A DNA stretch of 10,648 nt, taken from assembly GCA_003661385.1 (NCBI GenBank), contig QMWA01000045.1, forward strand, positions 1 through 10,648. The letters run 5' to 3'. Below the pieces are notes generated by a model. The model was not told the DNA's origin and did not search any database. It saw only the letters and a program-made list of their open reading frames with translations. Shown here in pieces: positions 6,068-10,648 of this stretch. The stretch comes from Thermoproteota archaeon (GTDB lineage: Archaea; Korarchaeota; Korarchaeia; B14-G2). A program made the position numbers and the translations under genes. Numbering within the stretch: the first letter of the stretch is position 1; each line of letters opens with the position of its first letter.

Positions 6068-7136
6068 GCCTTCTCCCCTCAAGCAGCTCCTCAAACAGCC
6101 TAATAAACCTGGATGCGATCACATCAGCGCTCCTCTCCCTCAGGAACTTCATCACTCTCTCCAAGCTGAACCTGCCCTCAAAGACCTCCTTAAGCTTCCT
6201 CTTCAAGTCGTCAAGGTCCCTGTACTTGACTATCTCATCACCATGCTTCTCAACGAAATTTGACTCATGGTACAGGATAGGGCATCCAGAGCCTATAGTC
6301 AGGCAGACAGAGCTGGAGAGTACAGCCCTGTACTTCCTGCTAGACTCCCTGTAGATCAGCAGGGCATCAGCTGCATGAAGGTAGTCGTAGAGCAGGTTAA
6401 GAGGCAGGGCAGAGACTCTAAGCTCCACAAACCCGTAGCCTGAAACAGCCCTCTTAACTCTCTCTACGTCTCCACCAGGGTTGGCTACAACCAGGTACAT
6501 GAGGGGAACCTCCCTAGAAAGCTCCTCTAAAGCTGGCAGGACAGCAGCAACTTCATCAACTCTGAACCCATAAGAGAAAACTATCCTCCTGTCCAATGGG
6601 AGCCCAAGCCTCCTCCTAGCCTCAACCTTATCCCCAAGCTTAAGAGGGTGACAAGGGTACGGGATCACGTGTATAACCTCTCTTGGAAAGAACCTTGAGA
6701 TGAACTCAACATACCTCTCATCAAAGCAGACTATGCCATCCCACTCAAACTTATAGTACAGTGGGTCAGCTGGAGGCCCACCTTCATGTACAACCATCAC
6801 AGTCACAGCTTTCCCTCTGATCTCAGGAAAAACCTCAAGCAGCTCTCTAGTAGGAAGCCTCTCAACATTCTGAGCCACAAAAACCTCGTAGTCCTCATCC
6901 AGAAGGGGCCTAGGGTCAAAGAAGCTAGCTTTCGTCACTGGGACCACCTCATCGACGGCAAAGTGCCTAACAACATAGCTCTCATCCTTCTGCATAGTAG
7001 GCCTAGCATCAGGATGCCTGATAGCAGAGAAAACCACGAGCCTATGCCCCATCCTAACCCACTCACGCCCGACAAGCTCAGCATGCACAGAAGGCCCATT
7101 AGCAGCGTTCCAAAGGGTCATCATCCCAATTTTCAT
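6060..7136 (-). CDS. GT4-like glycosyltransferase (GT-B fold)
   Basis: A 358-residue GT-B glycosyltransferase resembling family GT4. N-terminal Rossmann half: KIGMMTLWNAANGPSVHAEL (2-21), a glycine-poor version of the usual acceptor-domain loop, then VREWVRMGHRLVVFS-like helix and strand. C-terminal donor half: RRLGLPLDRRIVFSYG (175-190), the YLHAADALLIY strand (252-262), and IGSGCPILYHESNFVEKHG (281-299), which matches the donor-site AxGxPVV region. The canonical E-x7-E pair of GT4 is absent: aligned positions hold Ala and Leu, so the donor site is diverged. No membrane segment. ATG at 7136 is preferred over the in-frame GTG at 7151 because it has GGAG five bases upstream and a TATA box about 26 bases away. 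The gene overlaps the GH130 gene and leads that two-gene operon; donor may be GDP-mannose, but that is inference from the partner. Confidence 0.85.
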   Translation of the reverse strand: MKIGMMTLWNAANGPSVHAELVGREWVRMGHRLVVFSAIRHPDARPTMQKDESYVVRHFAVDEVVPVTKASFFDPRPLLDEDYEVFVAQNVERLPTRELLEVFPEIRGKAVTVMVVHEGGPPADPLYYKFEWDGIVCFDERYVEFISRFFPREVIHVIPYPCHPLKLGDKVEARRRLGLPLDRRIVFSYGFRVDEVAAVLPALEELSREVPLMYLVVANPGGDVERVKRAVSGYGFVELRVSALPLNLLYDYLHAADALLIYRESSRKYRAVLSSSVCLTIGSGCPILYHESNFVEKHGDEIVKYRDLDDLKRKLKEVFEGRFSLERVMKFLRERSADVIASRFIRLFEELLEGRRLE

Positions 7137-7156
7137 ACGGCTCCAGCCCACTTCTG

Positions 7157-7168
7157 CCTTATAAACTT
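7157..7168 (-). promoter_or_regulatory. TATA box for the glycosyltransferase-GH130 operon
   Basis: On the minus strand TTTATAAGG (complement of 7157-7165) with purine-rich GGAAG just upstream (BRE-like) is centred about 26 bases before the ATG at 7136. That spacing predicts transcription beginning at or next to the start codon, giving a leaderless message, common in crenarchaea for first genes of operons. Confidence 0.6.
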
Positions 7169-7222
7169 CCAGGTGCAGCTACTAAGGAGGCCGCCACCCA
7201 GCCTTAAGCCTAGGCCCTGTCA

Positions 7223-7238
7223 ATAAAGCTTTATATGC
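7223..7238 (+). promoter_or_regulatory. Promoter of ABC importer operon with overlapping 12-bp palindrome
   Basis: CTTTATATG (7229-7237) is a TATA-like box about 35 bases before the ATG at 7269, predicting a leader of roughly ten bases that includes GGTG at 7257-7260. The perfect palindrome ATAAAGCTTTAT spans 7223-7234 and overlaps the box, so it may be the binding site for a dimeric repressor, or it may be a chance product of the A/T-rich element. The gap 7137-7268 contains no gene that I can see. Confidence 0.5.
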
Positions 7239-7268
7239 CTGTGAAAATACCCTCCTGGTGCAACTGTA

Positions 7269-8324
7269 ATGCTGAGGACGTTGAAGTTCCTCCTAAAGAG
7301 AGCACTGTCCCTATTTCTCACTCTAGTCATAGCAGTCTACATAACCATACTGATAGCTAATGCTGGAGGGTACGTCGATGAAATAATGAAGTCGGAGATA
7401 CGGATGAACATAGCCATAGCTGTAGCCAATAACCCAGCTTACAGCGGGCTACCTGCATCACAGCTTGAAAAGATAATCGAAACGCAGACGCAGAGCGCTT
7501 TCAAGAGACTAGGCTTAGACAAGCCCTTCTTCATCAGGAGCTTCTACTACCTGCGTGATGCCCTGACACTAGACCTCGGTAGAGCATACTACATGACAAG
7601 CGACAGTGGATCACGCCGAGTGAAGCTGATAATACTGGAGAGGCTCCCCCAAACCATACTACTCTTCACAACAGCCACTGTGCTCATATTCTTCATAAAC
7701 ATGATGGGAGGACTGTACTTATCAAGGAGGTACGGCTCAAAGCCAGATAAGCTCCTTCTAACACTAGCCCCCCTCTCCTCTATACCAGGATGGTTCTACC
7801 TCATACTCCTCATCCTAATATTCTACACGTGGCTACATGTGCTTCCTCCAGGCGGTCTCGTAGACTACCCTCCTCCACCAGATAAGCTAGGATACTTCCT
7901 GAGCGTCCTAAAGCACATGATCCTACCTCTATCAGCTTGGATCATCTCCTACACGCCCATAGGGATATACAGCATGAGGAACTTCTTCCTCATATTCTCA
8001 ACAGAAGACTACGTTGAGGTAGCTAAGGCAAAGGGGCTGCCATCTAGGCAGATAGAGTACAAGTACATCCTCAGGCCAGCACTACCCCCCATAATAACCT
8101 CATTTGCCCTCTCAGTGATAGCCTCCTGGACTGGAGCCATAATAACTGAGACAGTCTATGGGTGGCCTGGCCTCGGCTACACCATAGCTGTAGCCATAGG
8201 CCTCTTTGATGCACCTGTCATAGTAGGGGTTACAGTCATGTACGCATATCTGCTTGTAGTGACAGTATTCATACTAGACCTGGTATATGGGCTAATAGAC
8301 CCAAGGATAAGGGTAGGTGGTTGA
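7269..8324 (+). CDS. Dpp/Opp-type ABC importer permease, first subunit (DppB-like)
   Basis: A 351-residue inner-membrane permease that, with its partner, forms the channel of a peptide/oligosaccharide (Dpp/Opp, PepT) ABC importer. One transmembrane helix (about 12-31) is followed by an external loop of roughly 95 residues, then five helices (about 128-150, 165-190, 214-235, 277-297, 318-340). The cytoplasmic EAA coupling loop is DYVEVAKAKG LPSRQIEY at 247-264 followed by ILRPALPPI. The VYGWPGLGYTI motif (296-306) and C-terminal GLIDPRIR (341-348) are typical of DppB. The loop contains helical, charged stretches longer than in bacterial relatives. ATG at 7269 has GGTG eight bases upstream. It is the first gene of the operon; no substrate-binding protein gene precedes it. 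The neighbouring sugar enzymes favour a carbohydrate substrate over peptides, but the sequence alone does not decide. Confidence 0.93.
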   Translation: MLRTLKFLLKRALSLFLTLVIAVYITILIANAGGYVDEIMKSEIRMNIAIAVANNPAYSGLPASQLEKIIETQTQSAFKRLGLDKPFFIRSFYYLRDALTLDLGRAYYMTSDSGSRRVKLIILERLPQTILLFTTATVLIFFINMMGGLYLSRRYGSKPDKLLLTLAPLSSIPGWFYLILLILIFYTWLHVLPPGGLVDYPPPPDKLGYFLSVLKHMILPLSAWIISYTPIGIYSMRNFFLIFSTEDYVEVAKAKGLPSRQIEYKYILRPALPPIITSFALSVIASWTGAIITETVYGWPGLGYTIAVAIGLFDAPVIVGVTVMYAYLLVVTVFILDLVYGLIDPRIRVGG

Positions 8325-9706
8325 ACTTGAGCCGCCTCGGTGGGGAATACACGCTGAAAGGCATACTAAGAGAGCTAGTAGGTTACAAGAGCGCTGTAGT
8401 AGGCTTAATAATACTGGCAGCCCTCCTCTTCATATCCATATACACCGTTATAGCAATACCCTACTCAGAAGCTAAGGAGCTATGGAAGGGATCAGAGCCC
8501 TGGCTTAAAAACCCAAAAAACGCTGCACCAATCTGGGTTAACCTCTTCTCCAGGAAAAAGCTCCCAAGTACAATAATACTATCCAATGGAGAAGTATACA
8601 CCATCAAAGAAAGAGGGAGAGAGAGGGTAGCCGTGACCTATACGTTCAACTACAAGTATGATGACTTCCCGACAGAAATGATCCTCTTTGTTACATCCAA
8701 CAGGTCTTCAAGAGTATACCTGAAGCTATACTGGACTAAACCAGACGGAGACGAGATATATCTAGGGAAGTACAGGGTAAAACCAAGCACAACAACACCG
8801 ATATACATAACCAATAACATAATGCTAGAGGACGAGCTCAACAGGCGCATCATCAAGAAGCTTGGGAAGAAGCCTGAGTTCGCCATAACAGTCATAAGAG
8901 GGCTATTCCTAGCTTACACAGGCAAGCTTGAGCCTATGAAGGGCAAGTACACCTTCACCATAGTACCTCAAGCCAAAGACCTGAGCGGTCTAGACATGGA
9001 GCTGGTAATACACGGGAAAGTACATGGCCTAACTGGAACAGATCACCTAAGGAGGCCTCTCTCGATAGCTTTAATGTGGGGCACACCCATAGCCCTGGTA
9101 TTTGGGGTCACAGCATCAACCTTAATCGCATTCACCCAGCTAGCTATAGCAACCATAAGTGGCTGGTTCGGTGGGAAGACAGACTTCGTGATCCAGAGGA
9201 TAACAGAAGTCTACATGATCCTCCCATTCCTACCAATACTCCTAATGATATCCCTATTCTACAGAATCAACATATGGTCACTCCTCCCAATCATAGTGGC
9301 ACTCAGCATCTTTGGGACAGCAGTCAAAACAAACCGCGCATTAGTCATGGAGATAAAAACCTACCCCTATATCGAGGCTGCTCGAGCCTATGGAGCAAGC
9401 AACCTCCGGATAATCTTCCTCTACATACTGCCAAAGATAATTCCTCCAATAGTCCCCAGCATAATCTTAAGTGTGCCAGACTACGTGTTCCTAGAAGCCA
9501 TACTGGCATTCTTTGGTATAGGAGACCCAACACTCCCGACTTGGGGCAAGCTCCTACACGATGCCCTAGAAAACGGGGCCCTATACAAGGGATACTACTA
9601 CTGGGTCATAGAGCCCTCCCTAATGCTAGTACTAGCCTCAGTGGCATTTGCACTAATAGGCCTAGCACTAGACAAAATCGTCAACCCAAGGCTTAGAGAG
9701 CTATAA
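8321..9706 (+). CDS. Dpp/Opp-type ABC importer permease, second subunit (DppC-like) with large external insertion
   Basis: The second channel subunit, 461 residues, against about 300 for bacterial DppC. Helix 1 is at about 24-46. Then comes an external segment (about 47-237) that replaces the usual short periplasmic loop; it is rich in beta-type and aromatic residues (YTFNYKYDDFPTEMILFV at 107-124, RVYLKLYWTKPDGDEIYLGK at 131-150, KYTFTIVPQ at 209-217), suggesting a folded beta domain facing the substrate side. The family core resumes at GLTGTDHLRRPLSIAL (236-251). The EAA loop is YIEAARAYGASNLRIIFLYI (350-369) and the end has DYVFLEAILAFFGIGDP (387-403). It starts with TTG sharing a 4-base TTGA overlap with the stop of the first permease and preceded by GGTAGGTGG, so translation is coupled. 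Large insertions at this point are known to me from other archaeal members, so it is likely lineage-specific rather than a fusion accident. Confidence 0.92.
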   Translation: MNLSRLGGEYTLKGILRELVGYKSAVVGLIILAALLFISIYTVIAIPYSEAKELWKGSEPWLKNPKNAAPIWVNLFSRKKLPSTIILSNGEVYTIKERGRERVAVTYTFNYKYDDFPTEMILFVTSNRSSRVYLKLYWTKPDGDEIYLGKYRVKPSTTTPIYITNNIMLEDELNRRIIKKLGKKPEFAITVIRGLFLAYTGKLEPMKGKYTFTIVPQAKDLSGLDMELVIHGKVHGLTGTDHLRRPLSIALMWGTPIALVFGVTASTLIAFTQLAIATISGWFGGKTDFVIQRITEVYMILPFLPILLMISLFYRINIWSLLPIIVALSIFGTAVKTNRALVMEIKTYPYIEAARAYGASNLRIIFLYILPKIIPPIVPSIILSVPDYVFLEAILAFFGIGDPTLPTWGKLLHDALENGALYKGYYYWVIEPSLMLVLASVAFALIGLALDKIVNPRLREL

Positions 9707-9713
9707 GGTGGTG
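9707..9713 (+). promoter_or_regulatory. Ribosome-binding site of the ABC ATPase gene
   Basis: GGTGGTG lies immediately after the stop codon of the second permease (9704-9706) and just before two in-frame starts, GTG 9713 and ATG 9716. The GGTG at 9707-9710 sits five bases from the ATG, which favours the ATG; the second GGTG copy overlaps the GTG. Confidence 0.55.
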
Positions 9714-9715
9714 TG

Positions 9716-10648
9716 ATGCCTCAGCCCCTCCTCTCAGTTCAGAACCTGAAGCTCTACTACATCACTAGAAAAGGTATAGTGAAGGCTGTAGATGGAGTCA
9801 GCTTCACACTAAACAAGGGGGAAACCCTCGCACTAGTAGGTGAAAGCGGATGCGGCAAGAGCTCAACAGCTAGAGCAGTAATGAGGCTACTACCGAGGAA
9901 CGTGCACACCTATGATGGCGAAGTGCTCTTAGATGGAGTCAACATAATGAAGATAAGTGACGAGAAGTTCGATAGGGAGATCCGGTGGAGGAGGATATCA
10001 ATGGTGTTCCAGGGGGCTCTCAATGCTCTCAATCCAGTTCTCAAAGTAGGATACCAGATAGCAGAGCCTCTAATCCTACACAAGAACCTGAGTAAGGAGG
10101 AAGCTCTGAGCAAAGCTAGGGAAGCAGTAAAGATGGTCGGGATACCAGAAGCATACATTGAAAGATACCCCTTCGAACTGAGTGGTGGAATGAAGCAGAG
10201 AGTAGTTATCGCAATGGCTCTGATCACAAGCCCGGATATAATAATACTTGACGAGCCGACTTCAGCTTTAGATGTGATAACTCAAGCGAACATAATGAAC
10301 ATGCTAAAAAAGCTACAAGACGAGCTAAATCTAAGCTACATCTTCATCACTCACGACATACCACTCTCCAGTGAGCTAGCTGACGAAGTGGCTACCATGT
10401 ATGCTGGCCATATCGTTGAAATCGCAAGCTCAGCAACATTCTACACAGACCCAGCACACCCCTACACCAAGATGCTCATGGCAAGTGTACCCACACTCAG
10501 AGGAAGGAAGAAGCTTGAATCAATACCAGGTGAGCCTCCTAGCTTGATAACGCCTCCCCCAGGCTGCAGGTTTCACCCCAGGTGCCCACATGTAATGGAC
10601 ATATGCAGGAGAGAAGAGCCTAAGCCAGTAGACCTAGGAGAAGGACAC
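9716..10648 (+). CDS. Dpp/Opp-type ABC importer ATP-binding protein (DppD-like), cut by right edge
   Basis: The ATPase that powers import; 311 residues are visible and the frame stays open to the last base, so the C-terminus is missing. All ABC motifs are intact: Walker A GESGCGKS (42-49), Q-loop FQGALNALNPV, signature LSGGMKQ (155-161), Walker B ILDEP with Asp179/Glu180, and H-loop THD with His213. After the core comes the oligopeptide-type C-terminal extension: HPYTKMLMASVP, then GEPPSLITPPPGCRFHPRCP with Cys284 and Cys290, and Cys297 soon after. This C-x5-C-x6-C cluster is typical of Dpp/Opp ATPases, and a [4Fe-4S] site has been reported for a DppD homologue, with a fourth Cys further on that would lie outside the window. 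The gene starts nine bases after the second permease. In most such operons a second ATPase (DppF) follows; it is not in view. Confidence 0.95.
   Translation, partial: MPQPLLSVQNLKLYYITRKGIVKAVDGVSFTLNKGETLALVGESGCGKSSTARAVMRLLPRNVHTYDGEVLLDGVNIMKISDEKFDREIRWRRISMVFQGALNALNPVLKVGYQIAEPLILHKNLSKEEALSKAREAVKMVGIPEAYIERYPFELSGGMKQRVVIAMALITSPDIIILDEPTSALDVITQANIMNMLKKLQDELNLSYIFITHDIPLSSELADEVATMYAGHIVEIASSATFYTDPAHPYTKMLMASVPTLRGRKKLESIPGEPPSLITPPPGCRFHPRCPHVMDICRREEPKPVDLGEGH

Noticed and set aside
7208-7215. GCCTAGGC palindrome in the divergent promoter gap
   Set aside because: Eight bases, away from both TATA boxes, and CTAG-centred palindromes are common throughout this window, so it is not distinctive.
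6786-7226. A 146-residue open frame on the plus strand opposite the glycosyltransferase start
   Set aside because: It crosses the GT4 N-terminus and its promoter, has no ribosome-binding site of note and no family features.
9076-9696. A 206-residue open frame within the second ABC permease gene, same strand, another frame
   Set aside because: The permease frame has the conserved EAA loop and helices over exactly this stretch; the alternative protein is rich in His, Asn, Pro and Arg without a domain.

Overview
The window reads as a dense stretch of chromosome from a hyperthermophilic crenarchaeon (Thermoprotei; Desulfurococcales- or Thermofilales-like is a guess). The signs are strong use of AGG/AGA for arginine, ATA for isoleucine and CTA/CTC for leucine; short TATA-type promoter boxes just upstream of genes; GGTG/GGAG ribosome-binding motifs; frequent TTG and GTG starts; overlapping or abutting genes; and archaeal family members throughout. 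I cannot name the species. No rRNA, tRNA, CRISPR array, insertion sequence or long repeat was seen, and no gene-free gap exceeds about 135 bases.

Layout. (1) 1-1679, plus strand: the C-terminal three quarters of a FeoB ferrous iron permease, cut by the left edge, followed 35 bases later by a small MIP18/DUF59 (SufT/PaaD-like) Fe-S assembly protein. (2) 1680-3063, minus strand: a NOL1/NOP2/Sun-type RNA cytosine-C5 methyltransferase followed one base later by a separate small protein resembling the C-terminal PUA-like region of RsmF. The pair meets the iron operon tail to tail with no spacer. (3) 3110-4824, plus strand, divergent from the methyltransferase over a 46-base shared promoter region: a thiolase-superfamily protein whose HDCFT-type histidine is replaced, and an overlapping gene for a small DUF3800-like protein. 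An 83-base gap with a three-tier nested stem-loop separates this from (4) 4907-7136, minus strand: a GT4-like glycosyltransferase whose gene overlaps that of a GH130 glycoside phosphorylase/hydrolase family protein. (5) 7269-10648, plus strand, divergent from (4): a Dpp/Opp-type ABC importer with two permeases and the first ATPase, cut by the right edge.

How they may work together. The iron permease and Fe-S assembly factor plausibly form an iron supply and Fe-S unit. The methyltransferase and PUA-like protein probably act as a split version of an RNA methylase that is one chain in bacteria. The GT4/GH130 pair and the divergent importer suggest an oligosaccharide (perhaps mannoside) uptake and turnover locus, because crenarchaeal Dpp/Opp importers often carry sugars; this is inference from position. 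No substrate-binding protein gene is present upstream of the permeases.

The points I would look at first are the thiolase with the altered catalytic site and its DUF3800-like partner, the nested stem-loop, the GT4-GH130 pair, and the roughly 190-residue external insertion in the second permease. None of these is proof of a new system; they are specific, checkable oddities in an otherwise ordinary archaeal region.
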